Notes under the pieces: model-generated
Databases searched by the model: none
What the model saw: only the letters and a program-made list of their open reading frames with translations
What the model was told of the DNA's origin: nothing
Origin: Halobacillus alkaliphilus
GTDB taxonomy: Bacteria; Bacillota; Bacilli; Bacillales; Halobacillaceae
Direction: 5' to 3'
Assembly: GCF_900113125.1 (NCBI RefSeq)
Contig: NZ_FOOG01000023.1
Coordinates: 1-59,009, forward strand
Length of the DNA: 59,009 bases
In this document: piece after piece, positions 1 to 9,865 of the stretch
Numbering within the stretch: the stretch's first letter is position 1
Layout of the letters: every line of letters starts with the position of its first letter
Program-made: the position numbers and the translations under genes

Positions 1-144
1 CTAAGCATGAAGCCCCCCTTGAGATGAGATTTCCCCTTACGCCAAGTAAGTAAGATCCCTCAGAGACGATGAGGTTGATAGGTCCGAGGTGGAAGCGTGG
101 TGACACGTGGAGCTGACGGATACTAATGGATCGATGACTTATCT
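1..144 (+). rRNA. 23S ribosomal RNA, 3' end (partial)
   Basis: The first bases match the conserved 3' terminal domain of bacterial 23S rRNA, including the stretch around 88-130 with GAGGTGGAAGCG and GCTGACGGATACTAAT. The 5' part lies outside the window. The 3' end is set near 144 by comparison with the remembered Bacillus end (ATCGATCGAGGACTTA-like), so it is uncertain by several bases. Confidence 0.93.
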
Positions 145-239
145 ATCCTTTAATAAAGAAGTCGGAAGAGACGTTCGCTCGTCCGATGGTTGAATGATTG
201 CCTTATCCAGTTTTGAGGGTTTACCTCAAACTGTATATG
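145..239 (+). other. 23S-5S internal transcribed spacer
   Basis: This short spacer carries no tRNA gene. It holds an imperfect hairpin at about 208-233 (CAGTTTTGAGG pairing with CCTCAAACTG, one bulge, loop GTTTA) just before the 5S gene. This may be part of the processing stalk of the 5S precursor; that role is inference. Confidence 0.6.
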
Positions 240-354
240 ATGTGGTGGTGAAGGCGAAGAGGTCACACCTGTTCCCATGCCGAACACAGAAGTTAAGTTC
301 TTCAGCGCCGATGGTAGTCGGGTCGATCCCCGTGAGAGTAGGACGCCGCCACGT
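240..354 (+). rRNA. 5S ribosomal RNA
   Basis: The sequence follows the Bacillus 5S consensus closely: GGCGAAGAGGTCACACC, then TTCCCATGCCGAACACAGAAG, then GATGGTAGTCGGG and GAGAGTAGGACGCCGCC near the 3' end. The length of about 115 nt is typical. It is the last gene of this rRNA operon and is followed directly by a terminator. An open reading frame running through it (194-400) is spurious. Confidence 0.95.
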
Positions 355-360
355 TAATAT

Positions 361-391
361 AAAACCAGAAGTACAGACTTCTGGTTTTTTC
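361..391 (+). terminator. rRNA operon terminator
   Basis: AAAACCAGAAGT (361-372) pairs perfectly with ACTTCTGGTTTT (377-388) around the loop ACAG, and a T run follows. It is an intrinsic terminator closing the rRNA operon. Confidence 0.92.
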
Positions 392-428
392 TGTATTTAA
401 AAGTTAATGAATAAGAGGAGGGCCGTTT

Positions 429-1121
429 ATGGAATGGAGCAGTTTCTTTGATGATGATTTCCTTACATTTACTATAAGAATCGTAGTGGCTCTGCTATTA
501 GCCGGGCTGATTGGATTCGAAAGGGAGTTAAAAAATCATTCCGCAGGATTCAGGACTCATATTTTAGTGGGGGTAGGGGCCTGTTTAATGATGCTTCTTT
601 CCTTATACGGATTTGAATCTTACCTGGATGAATTTGATAATGTACGTTTTGATCCGGCACGTATTCCTTCCTATGTAATTAATGGTATTGGTTTCTTAGG
701 CGCAGGGACAATTATAGTCAACGGTTTAACTATTAGAGGCCTGACCACGGCAGCTTCGATATGGACAGTAGCGGGTATAGGCCTAGTGGTCGGGGCAGGT
801 ATGTATGATGTTGCAATATTAGCCACTATTATCGTTTTATTAAGTTTGGTTCTATTAAATAAAATTGAAAAAGAGAATTTTAATAAGAAGAAACCATATA
901 TTTTTCAACTAAAGGTAAAACCTGAAGTTAAATTGCAAGCGATCACTGCGATATTTGAGGAAAAAGAACTGAAAATTAAAGGAATTAATATTAAGAAACA
1001 AGAGGAGGATCATAACAAACTTATTATTGAAATAGAGAAAGGCCAAAAATATAACCGTACTCAATTAATCGAACAGCTTTCCCGTAAAGAGGAAGTCCTT
1101 CAGATCATTCATAAATTCTAA
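429..1121 (+). CDS. MgtC/SapB family membrane protein
   Basis: The 230-residue protein has several hydrophobic membrane segments in its first 150 residues and a soluble C-terminal tail of about 80 residues rich in Lys, Glu and Ile, which looks like an ACT-type domain. The segment RIVVALLLAGLIGFERELK with GFRTHILVGVGACL, followed by GAGTI and GLTTAASIW, is the MgtC/SapB core signature. Family members have been linked to magnesium homeostasis, membrane potential and, in pathogens, survival in macrophages; the job here is unknown. The start ATG follows a good ribosome site (AGAGGAGGG, 413-421). It stands alone between the rRNA terminator and its own terminator. I do not recall a gene at this spot in B. 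subtilis. Confidence 0.88.
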   Translation: MEWSSFFDDDFLTFTIRIVVALLLAGLIGFERELKNHSAGFRTHILVGVGACLMMLLSLYGFESYLDEFDNVRFDPARIPSYVINGIGFLGAGTIIVNGLTIRGLTTAASIWTVAGIGLVVGAGMYDVAILATIIVLLSLVLLNKIEKENFNKKKPYIFQLKVKPEVKLQAITAIFEEKELKIKGINIKKQEEDHNKLIIEIEKGQKYNRTQLIEQLSRKEEVLQIIHKF

Positions 1122-1151
1122 AACCATGCCAAAATTCGGCATGGTTTTTTG
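1121..1151 (+). terminator. terminator of the mgtC-like gene
   Basis: AAACCATGCC (1121-1130) pairs with GGCATGGTTT (1138-1147), and a T run completes an intrinsic terminator. It begins at the last base of the stop codon. Confidence 0.9.
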
Positions 1152-1208
1152 TTTTAGCAGAAAAGAAATTAGGGAATCATGAATGTGTATGAAATCAAAA
1201 CATTTTAG

Positions 1209-1236
1209 TTGCGTAACTGACAAAATTGAGTATAAT
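1209..1236 (+). promoter_or_regulatory. sigma-A promoter of the ctsR operon
   Basis: TTGCGT (1209-1214), a 16-base spacer and a perfect TATAAT (1231-1236) form a vegetative promoter. The expected transcription start falls at about 1243, directly against the CtsR operator. Confidence 0.8.
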
Positions 1237-1244
1237 AAAATTAA

Positions 1245-1267
1245 AGTCAAAGATAGTCAAAGTCAAA
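1245..1267 (+). promoter_or_regulatory. CtsR operator (three heptads)
   Basis: AGTCAAA (1245-1251), spacer GAT, AGTCAAA (1255-1261) matches the CtsR box consensus of two direct heptads, (A/G)GTCAAA, separated by NAN. A third AGTCAAA (1261-1267) overlaps the second by one base. The operator covers the transcription start region, as expected for autorepression of the class III heat shock operon. Confidence 0.9.
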
Positions 1268-1282
1268 AGAGGAGGAGGGAAA

Positions 1283-1747
1283 ATGAGGAATATCTCTGAT
1301 GTAATAGAGGAATATCTGAAAGAAGTTCTGAATAAGAACCAGCAAAAGACAATTGAAATTAAGCGCAGTGAAATAGCTGATCAATTTCAATGTGTGCCTT
1401 CTCAGATTAATTATGTGATTAAAACTCGGTTTACTGTGGAAAAAGGTTATATAGTAGAAAGTAAGCGTGGCGGTGGCGGATATATTCGTATTAGCCGTAT
1501 CCAGCATCGCAAGGAATCGGATATGATTGAAGAGATTGTTGACATGATTAATCCCCTCGTTTCTCAAACAGCAGCTGCGGATGTGATTGAGAGGTTATTA
1601 GAGAGTGGAATTATCACAGAGAGGGAAGCAAAGCTTATGGGAAGCATTATTGATCGTGAAGTCCTCACATTCCCCCTTCCTCTGCGTGATGAAGTCCGTT
1701 CTCGAATGATGACGGCTATGCTCTTCACTCTAAAGTATAAAAGCTGA
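1283..1747 (+). CDS. ctsR: CtsR, transcriptional repressor of class III heat shock genes
   Basis: CtsR represses clp genes and its own operon by binding tandem heptads; at high temperature or after McsB action it leaves DNA. The start at 1283 (MRNISDVIEEYLK) gives 154 residues, the normal size, and sits behind AGGAGGAGGG (1270-1279); an in-frame ATG at 1226 lies inside the promoter and is rejected. The N-terminal half is a winged helix DNA-binding domain whose glycine-rich wing (RGGGGYIRI, about residues 62-70) enters the minor groove. The C-terminal half is the dimerization region. It is first of four genes with mcsA 20 bases downstream. Confidence 0.97.
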   Translation: MRNISDVIEEYLKEVLNKNQQKTIEIKRSEIADQFQCVPSQINYVIKTRFTVEKGYIVESKRGGGGYIRISRIQHRKESDMIEEIVDMINPLVSQTAAADVIERLLESGIITEREAKLMGSIIDREVLTFPLPLRDEVRSRMMTAMLFTLKYKS

Positions 1748-1767
1748 ATTGGAAGGGAGAGAGCGTT

Positions 1768-2316
1768 ATGGAATGCCAAGAGTGTCACCAAAGGAAAGCT
1801 ACGGTGCATTTAACTCAGGTAATTAATGGTCAAAAAACAGAAGTTCACGTTTGTGAACATTGTGCTAAAGATAAAGGTTATATGAGTTACGGAGAAGAAA
1901 ATTTTTCTCTCAGTAACCTTTTGTCAGGACTATTCCATTCTGAAAGTCCGTCTACATTTAAAGGAAAACAAGCTCACACCCAGCAGCAAACTCCTCAGCT
2001 GCAATGCCCTACTTGCGGAATGACTTACCAGGAATTTGCGCGAATTGGGAAATTTGGGTGCGGGAATTGTTATGAAACATTTGACGAACGCTTGAACCCT
2101 GTTTTGAGAAGGGTTCACAGCGGAAATACTACTCATGACGGTAAGATTCCAAAGCGTGAAGGCGGCCATTTGCATTTAAAAAGAGAACTGGATGAACACA
2201 AATCTAATCTTCGACAATTAATTGAGCAGGAAGAATTCGAGGAAGCAGCGAAAGTTAGAGATAAGATCCGAACTTTGGAAAGCCAATTTCATGAGGGGGA
2301 GGATGGTGAGCAATAA
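1768..2316 (+). CDS. mcsA: McsA, zinc-binding activator of McsB
   Basis: McsA is the small zinc protein that activates the arginine kinase McsB and helps deliver substrates and CtsR to ClpCP. The 182 residues contain four CxxC pairs (Cys 3/6, 29/32, 80/83 and 98/101), enough for two zinc sites. A UVR-type helical motif lies at about 138-173, the element by which such proteins dock on ClpC. The stop codon overlaps the mcsB start by one base (TAATG), indicating translational coupling. Confidence 0.96.
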   Translation: MECQECHQRKATVHLTQVINGQKTEVHVCEHCAKDKGYMSYGEENFSLSNLLSGLFHSESPSTFKGKQAHTQQQTPQLQCPTCGMTYQEFARIGKFGCGNCYETFDERLNPVLRRVHSGNTTHDGKIPKREGGHLHLKRELDEHKSNLRQLIEQEEFEEAAKVRDKIRTLESQFHEGEDGEQ

Positions 2317-3386
2317 TGTCATTGCAGCAATTTATGAACGAGGCTCTTAGTCCTTGGATGAAACAGGATGGGCCTGACAGCGATATTGTATTAAGCAGCC
2401 GCATTCGACTGGCTCGAAATTTTTCCAGTTCTCCATTCCCGCTGATCGCTTCTGATGAGACTTTGGAAAAAGTTCTGGATTTCTTCAAAGAGGAATATAA
2501 AGGTCAATCCTTCCGTGATTACAAAGGCTTTGAGATTGTCCAAATGAATGATCTTGAGCCTGTGGAAAAAAGGGTGCTGGTTGAAAAGCACCTTATTAGT
2601 CCACATTTGGCGGAGAAACCTAAGCATTCAGCTGCTTTGATATCCGAAAATGAGCAGGTTTCCATTATGATTAACGAGGAAGACCATATACGATTGCAGT
2701 TGTATTTTCCTGGTTTTCAATTGGATAGAGCTCTGGAACAGGCCTCCCAGCTGGATGATTGGCTTGAAGAAAAAATTAATTATGCTTTTGACGAAAAAAG
2801 AGGCTATCTGACGGCTTGCCCTACCAATGTTGGAACGGGGATGAGAGCTTCTGTGATGATGCACCTTCCTGCTTTATCCATGACCCAGCAAATTAATCGT
2901 ATGACCCCGGCAATTAACCAGCTTGGACTTGTAGTCAGAGGAATATACGGTGAAGGAAGCGAGGCTCTTGGTAACATCTATCAGATTTCCAATCAGATTA
3001 CGCTTGGAAAATCAGAGCAGGACATTGTAGAGGATCTGCATAGTGTAGTAAAACAATTAATTGATCAGGAAAGACGAGCGCGAGAGGCATTAATAAGCCG
3101 CTCAGGAGTTCAACTGGAGGATCGTATATTTCGCTCTTACGGTGTTTTAAAGCACAGCCGTATCATAGAGTCTAAAGAGGCTGCCAAGTGTTTATCTGAT
3201 TTAAGGCTTGGAATTGATCTTAAGCTCATTGACCACATTCCAAGAACTATTTTAAATGAGCTGATGATTTTAACTCAGCCCGGCTTTTTGCAACAATATG
3301 CTAAAGCCTCTCTAAATCCAGATGAGCGTGATGTACGCAGAGCTTCACTAATTAGAGAACGACTTCAATTAGAAAATGAAGAATAA
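2316..3386 (+). CDS. mcsB: McsB, protein arginine kinase
   Basis: McsB phosphorylates arginine residues on misfolded proteins and on CtsR, marking them for ClpCP. The 356-residue protein has the phosphagen kinase fold: SSRIRLARN (27-35) is the nucleotide-binding signature and [14 protein letters not shown] (166-179) carries the active-site cysteine, here Cys168. RDVRRA (338-343) matches the RDxxRA motif typical of McsB, linked to phosphoarginine sensing. It lies between mcsA (one-base overlap) and clpC (19 bases). Length and motifs are complete, so it should be active. Confidence 0.97.
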   Translation: MSLQQFMNEALSPWMKQDGPDSDIVLSSRIRLARNFSSSPFPLIASDETLEKVLDFFKEEYKGQSFRDYKGFEIVQMNDLEPVEKRVLVEKHLISPHLAEKPKHSAALISENEQVSIMINEEDHIRLQLYFPGFQLDRALEQASQLDDWLEEKINYAFDEKRGYLTACPTNVGTGMRASVMMHLPALSMTQQINRMTPAINQLGLVVRGIYGEGSEALGNIYQISNQITLGKSEQDIVEDLHSVVKQLIDQERRAREALISRSGVQLEDRIFRSYGVLKHSRIIESKEAAKCLSDLRLGIDLKLIDHIPRTILNELMILTQPGFLQQYAKASLNPDERDVRRASLIRERLQLENEE

Positions 3387-3405
3387 ATGTTAGGAGGGAA
3401 TGTCC

Positions 3406-5865
3406 ATGATGTTTGGGCGTTTTACAGAAAGAGCTCAGAAAGTACTTGCACTAGCACAAGAAGAAGCTGTTCGTTTAGGACACAATAACATCGGCACAGA
3501 GCATATTCTGCTTGGTTTAGTAAGTGAAGGAGAAGGAATAGCGGCTAAGTCATTAACCGCATTAGGTCTGGAAGCTTCAAAAATTCAGCAGGAAGTAGAA
3601 AAGCTGATTGGAAAAGGTGAAAAGGTTTCCCAAACCATTCATTATACTCCCCGCGCCAAGAAAGTTATCGAATTATCCATGGATGAAGCACGTAAACTTG
3701 GTCATTCATATGTAGGAACAGAACACATTCTGCTTGGTTTAATCCGTGAAGGAGAAGGGGTAGCTGCCCGGGTGCTTAATAACCTCGGTGTAAGTCTGAA
3801 TAAAGCACGTCAGCAAGTGTTGCAGCTTCTTGGCAATAATGAGTCTACCGGCGGTCAAAATCGTCGTGGAGGCGGCTCTGGAGGTCAGGCAGCCAGTGCG
3901 AACACACCAACCCTTGACTCGCTGGCTCGAGACTTAACAACAATTGCTAAAGAAGGCAATATTGATCCCGTTATTGGAAGAAGCAAAGAGATTGAGCGCG
4001 TCATTCAGGTTCTCAGCCGTCGTACCAAAAATAATCCGGTGCTTGTAGGTGAACCTGGTGTAGGTAAAACTGCCATTGCAGAGGGACTTGCCCAGCAGAT
4101 TATAAATAATGAAATACCTGAGATTCTTCGTGATAAACGGGTGATGACCCTGGATATGGGAACCGTTGTTGCAGGCACAAAATACCGTGGTGAATTCGAA
4201 GACCGCTTGAAAAAAGTAATGGAAGAAATTCGCCAGGCTGGTAATATCATTCTATTTATTGATGAGCTGCATACCTTAATTGGTGCAGGCGGTGCAGAGG
4301 GCGCCATTGACGCTTCCAACATTCTGAAGCCGTCACTTGCCCGTGGAGAATTACAATGTATCGGGGCAACTACTCTTGATGAATATCGTAAGTATATTGA
4401 AAAAGATGCTGCACTTGAACGTCGTTTCCAGCCTATCCAAGTAGATGAACCAACCTTGGATGAATCAGTGCAAATCCTTCAAGGTCTGCGCGATCGTTAT
4501 GAAGCACACCACCGAGTAACAATACCTGATGACTCTATTGAGTCTGCTGTTCGTTTTTCAGACCGTTATATTACAGATCGATTCCTTCCAGATAAAGCGA
4601 TCGATCTAATTGATGAAGCAGCTTCAAAAGTTCGTCTGCGTTCTTATACAGCTCCGCCGAACTTAAAAGAACTTGAACAAAAGCTTGAAGAAGTTCGTAA
4701 GGAAAAAGATGCAGCTGTTCAAAGCCAGGAATTTGAAAAAGCGGCTTCTCTGAGAGATAGTGAACAGCGCTTACGCGATGAACTAGAAGAAACCAAAGAT
4801 AAATGGAAAGAAAAGCAAGGACAAGAGGATTCAGAAGTTACGGTAGAAGATATTGCTTCTGTCGTATCCACTTGGACAGGAGTTCCTGTATCCAAAATGA
4901 CTAAAGATGAAAGTGAACGTCTTCTTCAACTGGAAGACACACTTCATAACCGTGTTATTGGCCAGGACGAAGCTGTTAAATCAATATCTAAAGCTATCCG
5001 TCGTGCAAGGGCAGGCCTAAAAGATCCAAAACGCCCAATTGGTTCCTTCATTTTCCTAGGACCAACGGGAGTAGGTAAAACTGAATTAGCACGTGCGCTG
5101 GCAGAAAGCATGTTTGGTGAAGAGGATGCTATGATCCGTATAGACATGTCTGAATATATGGAAAAACACAGCACCTCCAGACTGGTAGGTTCACCTCCTG
5201 GCTATGTAGGTTACGAAGAGGGCGGTCAACTGACTGAAAAAGTTCGTAACAAACCTTACTCTGTTGTCCTGTTGGATGAGGTGGAAAAAGCACATCCTGA
5301 AGTATTTAACATTCTACTTCAAGTGCTGGAAGATGGTCGTTTAACAGACTCCAAAGGACGCGTGGTAGACTTCCGTAACACCGTACTGATTATGACCTCT
5401 AACGTAGGTGCACAGGAGCTGAAAAGTAATAAATACGTCGGCTTCAGTATGGATGACTCGAACCAGAGCTATAAAGACATGAAATCTAAAGTTACGGATG
5501 AACTGAAGAAAGCGTTCCGTCCAGAGTTCCTAAACCGTATTGATGAAACCATTGTGTTCCATTCCCTTGAAAGAAAACACATGAAGGATATTGTGACCTT
5601 AATGGCAGACGAGTTGAGAAAACGTCTGCAGGAGCAGGAGATCAACTTCACCTTGTCTGAAAAAGCAATTGAGCATATTGCAGAAACAGGATTTGATCCT
5701 GAATACGGGGCACGCCCGCTTCGCCGTTCCATTCAGAAGAACGTAGAAGATCTTCTATCTGAAGAGTTATTAAAAGAGAATATTGCTAAAGGTCAATCCG
5801 TGAAAATTGACTTGAATGACAATAATGAATTTGTCGTTTATTCAGAGCAGGAATCTACAAATTAA
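3406..5865 (+). CDS. clpC: ClpC, AAA+ unfoldase of the ClpCP protease
   Basis: ClpC is a two-ring HSP100 ATPase that unfolds substrates, including arginine-phosphorylated proteins, for ClpP. The start ATG at 3406 ([11 protein letters not shown]) is chosen because AGGAGGG (3392-3398) is 7 bases away; the in-frame ATG at 3400 is too close. The protein is 819 residues. It has two N-terminal Clp repeats (about 1-145), Walker A GEPGVGKT near 215, a coiled-coil middle domain with a UVR motif (about 410-475), and a second Walker A GPTGVGKT near 546. A short Gly/Arg-rich stretch at about 148-162 links the N domain to the first ATPase ring. It is last in the CtsR operon. Confidence 0.98.
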   Translation: MMFGRFTERAQKVLALAQEEAVRLGHNNIGTEHILLGLVSEGEGIAAKSLTALGLEASKIQQEVEKLIGKGEKVSQTIHYTPRAKKVIELSMDEARKLGHSYVGTEHILLGLIREGEGVAARVLNNLGVSLNKARQQVLQLLGNNESTGGQNRRGGGSGGQAASANTPTLDSLARDLTTIAKEGNIDPVIGRSKEIERVIQVLSRRTKNNPVLVGEPGVGKTAIAEGLAQQIINNEIPEILRDKRVMTLDMGTVVAGTKYRGEFEDRLKKVMEEIRQAGNIILFIDELHTLIGAGGAEGAIDASNILKPSLARGELQCIGATTLDEYRKYIEKDAALERRFQPIQVDEPTLDESVQILQGLRDRYEAHHRVTIPDDSIESAVRFSDRYITDRFLPDKAIDLIDEAASKVRLRSYTAPPNLKELEQKLEEVRKEKDAAVQSQEFEKAASLRDSEQRLRDELEETKDKWKEKQGQEDSEVTVEDIASVVSTWTGVPVSKMTKDESERLLQLEDTLHNRVIGQDEAVKSISKAIRRARAGLKDPKRPIGSFIFLGPTGVGKTELARALAESMFGEEDAMIRIDMSEYMEKHSTSRLVGSPPGYVGYEEGGQLTEKVRNKPYSVVLLDEVEKAHPEVFNILLQVLEDGRLTDSKGRVVDFRNTVLIMTSNVGAQELKSNKYVGFSMDDSNQSYKDMKSKVTDELKKAFRPEFLNRIDETIVFHSLERKHMKDIVTLMADELRKRLQEQEINFTLSEKAIEHIAETGFDPEYGARPLRRSIQKNVEDLLSEELLKENIAKGQSVKIDLNDNNEFVVYSEQESTN

Positions 5866-5895
5866 ATAAACTCTAGCTGTTTAGTGCTAAATTTT

Positions 5896-5928
5896 AAAAT
5901 CGGAAGGCGTTTGCCTTCCGGTTTTTTT
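5896..5928 (+). terminator. ctsR operon terminator
   Basis: CGGAAGGC (5901-5908) pairs with GCCTTCCG (5913-5920) around GTTT, extended by A-T pairs and followed by seven T. It separates clpC from radA. The remaining gap to 6036 shows no clear promoter to my eye, only weak candidates. Confidence 0.92.
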
Positions 5929-6035
5929 CTTATTCCTATATGCTTTTAGTAAGAGGAAATTAATCTAATTGATATGCCTGTGAAACTTTTTCACAATCAT
6001 AATCGTATAAATTAGAAGGGAAGGGGCGAGTAATC

Positions 6036-7415
6036 TTGGCAAAAAGAAAGACAAAGTTTGTTTGCCAGGAATGTGGTTACGAAACAGCGAAATGGATGGG
6101 CAAATGTCCTGGGTGTCAACAATGGAATACGCTCGTTGAGGAAGTGAGTGCTCCAAGTACCAATTCCCGCCATGTGTTTCAGACGAGTTCCACTTCCACA
6201 AAAACAAAACCAGAAAAGATAAATTCCATAAAATCAGAGAAAGAACCACGTCTCCCCACTGATATGCCAGAGTTTAACCGTGTACTTGGAGGGGGAATTG
6301 TAGCCGGGTCCCTGGTTTTAATAGGTGGAGATCCGGGGATAGGGAAATCAACATTATTACTTCAGGTATCGGCTCAGATTGCCAATAAAGATAAGCCTGT
6401 TCTTTATATCTCTGGTGAAGAGTCTTCAAGACAGACAAAGTTAAGAGCAGAGCGGTTAAATATAACCTCAGATGAACTCTATGTATTATCTGAAACAAAT
6501 TTGCAGGATGTCATTAACCAAATCGAAGCTATAGAGCCAGAGTTTGTGGTGATTGATTCCATTCAGACCATTTTCAAGGAAGATGTCACATCTGCTCCAG
6601 GGAGCGTATCTCAAGTTAGAGAATGTACCAGTCAATTAATGAGAATAGCCAAAAACAAAGGTATTCCGATTTTTATTGTAGGGCATGTTACTAAGGAAGG
6701 TTCTATAGCAGGACCTAGGCTTCTTGAGCATATGGTGGACGCCGTTTTATATTTTGAAGGGGAAAGGCACCACACGTTCCGCATACTCAGAAGTGTAAAA
6801 AACCGTTTTGGAAGTACACATGAGATGGGTATTTTCGAAATGAAAGAACAAGGTTTAGTGGAAGTATTAAACCCATCTGAAATTTTTCTTGAGGAAAGGT
6901 CTCAAGGAGCGGCAGGTTCCGTTGTTGTTGCTTCTATGGAAGGAACACGCCCTGTACTTGTAGAAATACAATCCCTCATATCTCCTACCGCCTATGGAAA
7001 TCCAAGGAGAATGGCTACAGGGCTCGATAACAACCGTGTACCATTGCTGATGGCCGTTTTAGAAAAGCGGGCTGGCCTTCTCTTACAAAACCAGGATGCT
7101 TATGTGAAAGTAGCGGGGGGAGTAAAACTGGATGAGCCTGCGATAGATTTGGCAGTGGCACTCAGTATTGCTTCAAGCTTTAGAGATCAAGTTTCCAAGG
7201 CTGAAGATGTAGTGGTTGGAGAAGTCGGCCTGACAGGAGAAGTACGCCGTGTTGCACGTATTGAACAACGGGTGCAAGAAGCGGCGAAGTTAGGGTTTAA
7301 GCGTGTTATTATTCCTAAGAAAAACCTGGATGGGTGGAAGCCTTCTTCTTCAATCGAAGTGGTAGGTGTAAGTACGGTACAGGAAGCTATGAAGGTTACA
7401 TTGGGGGACGCGTAA
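6036..7415 (+). CDS. radA: RadA (Sms), DNA repair and recombination ATPase
   Basis: RadA acts in homologous recombination and branch migration. The 459 residues show an N-terminal zinc finger (Cys 10, 13, 24, 27), a RecA-like core with Walker [11 protein letters not shown] (97-106), the RadA-specific KNRFG motif (255-259) and a C-terminal Lon-like domain. Translation starts at TTG 6036 behind a purine-rich site (GAAGGGGCGAG). The stop codon is immediately followed by the disA start, so the two are co-translated. This pairing with disA is conserved in Bacillus, where RadA modulates DisA. Confidence 0.97.
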   Translation: MAKRKTKFVCQECGYETAKWMGKCPGCQQWNTLVEEVSAPSTNSRHVFQTSSTSTKTKPEKINSIKSEKEPRLPTDMPEFNRVLGGGIVAGSLVLIGGDPGIGKSTLLLQVSAQIANKDKPVLYISGEESSRQTKLRAERLNITSDELYVLSETNLQDVINQIEAIEPEFVVIDSIQTIFKEDVTSAPGSVSQVRECTSQLMRIAKNKGIPIFIVGHVTKEGSIAGPRLLEHMVDAVLYFEGERHHTFRILRSVKNRFGSTHEMGIFEMKEQGLVEVLNPSEIFLEERSQGAAGSVVVASMEGTRPVLVEIQSLISPTAYGNPRRMATGLDNNRVPLLMAVLEKRAGLLLQNQDAYVKVAGGVKLDEPAIDLAVALSIASSFRDQVSKAEDVVVGEVGLTGEVRRVARIEQRVQEAAKLGFKRVIIPKKNLDGWKPSSSIEVVGVSTVQEAMKVTLGDA

Positions 7416-8489
7416 ATGGAATGGCACAATATGAAAGAAAATGGAATAGGAGAAATTCTGAAGCTCGTAGCTCCAGGCACGCCGCTCCGTGATGGCATCG
7501 ATAATGTCCTGCGGGCCAATACGGGAGGATTAATCGTTCTTGGCTATGATGAGGTCATTCGGGATTTAGTGGATGGCGGCTTTAACATTCACTCTGACTT
7601 CACGCCTGCACACCTGTATGAGCTGGCTAAAATGGACGGAGCCCTTATTCTAAACGATGAAGCTACGGAAATCTTGTATGCGAACGCGCAGCTCATGCCC
7701 GACCCGGATATTCTTTCTACAGAAACCGGAATGCGCCATCGTACGGCTGAGCGTGTAGCGAAGCAGACGGGATCCTTAGTTATTGCCATATCACAGCGGA
7801 GAAATGTTATCACCTTGTATAAAGGATCTCTGCGGTATTCCTTGAAGGACATTGGCGTAATTTTGACTAAGGCTAATCAAGCCATTCAAACGTTGGAAAA
7901 ATACAAGAATGTGCTGGATCAGTCCATTACCAACCTGGGTGCGATGGAATTTGAAAACATGGTTTCCTTTTCTGAAGTGATCCAAGTGGTGCACCGTGTG
8001 GAAATGGTGCTTCGTACGAAAACAGAAATTCTCAACTATGTGAATGAACTCGGAACAGAAGGACGTTTAATTCAACTGCAGATGACAGAGCTGGTGTCGA
8101 ATATTGAAGAAGAGGCTGCTTTACTTTTGAAAGATTACAGTAAGCGTCCAGACTACGAACCATACTATATTCTAAGAAAAATGCAGGAAGTTACAAATCC
8201 GGAGTTGTTGTCAGATGAGCAGGTGCTCAAGCTGTTAGGTTATTCTCCTAATACAAAGATGTCAGATCCACTTCACCCTAGAGGTTACAGGATTTTAAGC
8301 CGTATCCCCCGTCTTCCGCCTTTAATTATTGAGCATTTAGTAGAAAGATTTGGAACCCTGGACGATATGATTCAGGCTTCTCAAAAGGATCTGGTAGGTG
8401 TAGATGGTGTAGGAGAGATAAGGGCTACGAAAATTCGGGATGGTTTAGAACGGATACAAGAGCAGCTATTTGTAGATCGCCACATATGA
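7416..8489 (+). CDS. disA: DisA, DNA integrity scanning diadenylate cyclase
   Basis: DisA makes cyclic di-AMP from two ATP and scans DNA for branched structures, delaying sporulation when damage is met. The 357-residue protein has the N-terminal DAC domain with the catalytic DGA (74-76) and RHRTA (107-111) motifs, a central helical spine, and a C-terminal helix-hairpin-helix DNA-binding domain (about 290-350, with [13 protein letters not shown]). It begins at the base after the radA stop. Its own ribosome site is weak, consistent with coupling to radA. Confidence 0.97.
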   Translation: MEWHNMKENGIGEILKLVAPGTPLRDGIDNVLRANTGGLIVLGYDEVIRDLVDGGFNIHSDFTPAHLYELAKMDGALILNDEATEILYANAQLMPDPDILSTETGMRHRTAERVAKQTGSLVIAISQRRNVITLYKGSLRYSLKDIGVILTKANQAIQTLEKYKNVLDQSITNLGAMEFENMVSFSEVIQVVHRVEMVLRTKTEILNYVNELGTEGRLIQLQMTELVSNIEEEAALLLKDYSKRPDYEPYYILRKMQEVTNPELLSDEQVLKLLGYSPNTKMSDPLHPRGYRILSRIPRLPPLIIEHLVERFGTLDDMIQASQKDLVGVDGVGEIRATKIRDGLERIQEQLFVDRHI

Positions 8490-8494
8490 TTCTA

Positions 8495-8524
8495 TTGACT
8501 TATTTACTATGAATATGGTATGAT
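8495..8524 (+). promoter_or_regulatory. sigma-A promoter upstream of yacL (distal)
   Basis: TTGACT (8495-8500), 18-base spacer, TATGAT (8519-8524). It lies just after the disA stop and should start the yacL-ispDF-gltX transcript. Confidence 0.7.
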
Positions 8525-8539
8525 AAATCGTTTTGAAGA

Positions 8540-8568
8540 TTGACTTTTTTTGGAAACTATGCTATTTT
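8540..8568 (+). promoter_or_regulatory. second promoter candidate upstream of yacL
   Basis: TTGACT (8540-8545), 17-base spacer, TATTTT (8563-8568). The -10 is weaker than that of the distal promoter. The two would form a tandem pair ahead of yacL. Confidence 0.45.
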
Positions 8569-8645
8569 ATAAAGCATCATTCCTCTTATTACACGGTTAT
8601 TAGGTGTGAGGTTTGGTCATACTGTGAGTGAGGAGGTGGATACAA

Positions 8646-9746
8646 GTGCTTAAACGAATTGTACAGTTGTTTATTGTCATAACCGGTGGAACGATCGGTT
8701 ACCTCTATTTTCCAGAATTGTTTACAGCCATGGGACTCACTTGGCAGAATTGGATGCAAGCAGTTTTAGGGGCCGTACTTGGAGCACTTATTTTATTTTT
8801 ATTAACGTTTTGGATCGTGGATTATATTGTAGATTTACTAAGATGGATTGAGGACACCTTGGTCCGGGCGCCTGTCGCCGATCTATTATTCGGCAGCCTG
8901 GGGTTAATTGTTGGTCTGATCGTTGCATATCTAGTCAATATCCCGGTGCAAGATATTCAAATTCAAGTGGTTAATCAGGTGGTGCCGATTTTCTTAACCT
9001 TTTTACTGGGTTACTTCGGTTTCCAGGTGGGATTCAAACGGAAGGACGAGTTCCTGAATATGGTTTCGAAAAAAGAGAAAGCCGATGAAGGAGCTTCTTC
9101 ATCTCTTACGCCTGCGGGAATGGACAGTTCATTAATTCCAAAAGAAAAAATCCTGGATACGAGCGTGATTATTGATGGCCGTATTGCAGATATTTGTGAG
9201 ACCCATTTCCTTGAAGGTACAATTGTGATTCCTCAGTTCGTCCTGGAAGAGCTTCAGCATATTGCAGATTCTTCTGATGGATTGAAAAGGAACCGTGGTC
9301 GGCGTGGACTTGATATTTTGAACCGTCTTCAAAAAGACCTTCCAGTCAATGTGGAGATTTATGAAGGAGATTTTGAGGATATCCAGGAAGTGGATAGTAA
9401 ACTGGTTAAACTGGCTAAGGTTATGAATGGAATTGTTGTTACGAATGACTTTAATTTAAATAAAGTATGTGAATTTCAAAATGTCCAAGTATTGAATATT
9501 AATGACCTGGCTAATGCAGTGAAGCCAGTCGTACTTCCGGGTGAAGAAATGAGTATTCAGGTTATCAAAGATGGCAAGGAGCAAAATCAGGGCGTTGCCT
9601 ATTTAGATGATGGTACGATGATCGTAGTAGAAGAAGGAAAAAGTTATATTGGAAAGACAATTGAAGTTGTCGTTACCAGTGTCCTTCAGACATCTGCCGG
9701 ACGAATGATCTTTGCTAAACCGAAATCACTTGAAAAAGCCCTTTAA
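8646..9746 (+). CDS. yacL: YacL, membrane PIN/TRAM domain protein
   Basis: The start is GTG 8646 ([11 protein letters not shown]), 7 bases behind AGGAGGTG (8631-8638); the longer in-frame GTG at 8628 would place the ribosome site inside the gene. The 366-residue protein has about four hydrophobic segments in the first 130 residues, then a PIN domain beginning at about 165 ([15 protein letters not shown], with acidic residues of a nuclease-like site), and a C-terminal TRAM domain from about 290. PIN domains are usually RNases and TRAM domains bind RNA, so a membrane-anchored RNase is plausible, but the substrate is not known to me. It leads the isp-gltX segment. Confidence 0.9.
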   Translation: MLKRIVQLFIVITGGTIGYLYFPELFTAMGLTWQNWMQAVLGAVLGALILFLLTFWIVDYIVDLLRWIEDTLVRAPVADLLFGSLGLIVGLIVAYLVNIPVQDIQIQVVNQVVPIFLTFLLGYFGFQVGFKRKDEFLNMVSKKEKADEGASSSLTPAGMDSSLIPKEKILDTSVIIDGRIADICETHFLEGTIVIPQFVLEELQHIADSSDGLKRNRGRRGLDILNRLQKDLPVNVEIYEGDFEDIQEVDSKLVKLAKVMNGIVVTNDFNLNKVCEFQNVQVLNINDLANAVKPVVLPGEEMSIQVIKDGKEQNQGVAYLDDGTMIVVEEGKSYIGKTIEVVVTSVLQTSAGRMIFAKPKSLEKAL

Positions 9747-9773
9747 AAACGGTATAAACAAATAGAGACACAC

Positions 9774-9810
9774 AAAAGTGATAACCGGTGAGTTATCGCT
9801 TTTGTTATTT
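9774..9810 (+). terminator. hairpin after yacL, probable (partial) terminator
   Basis: AAAAGTGATAAC (9774-9785) pairs with GTTATCGCTTTT (9792-9803) with one G-T pair and loop CGGTGA. GTTATTT follows, a weak T tract. It may end or attenuate the yacL transcript. Just downstream, TGGTTTAAACCA (9838-9849) is a 12-base palindrome ahead of the ispDF ribosome site. Confidence 0.6.
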
Positions 9811-9865
9811 ACAGAGATAGTTATAGTGGTTATTTTATGGTTTAAACCAGTTTAGGATGGATACT

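Noticed and set aside
145-239. tRNA gene in the 23S-5S spacer
   Set aside because: The spacer is too short and lacks a T-loop GTTCGA and CCA end.
194-400. Open frame of 68 codons across the 5S gene
   Set aside because: It runs through the 5S rRNA and its terminator and has no ribosome site; it is not a gene.
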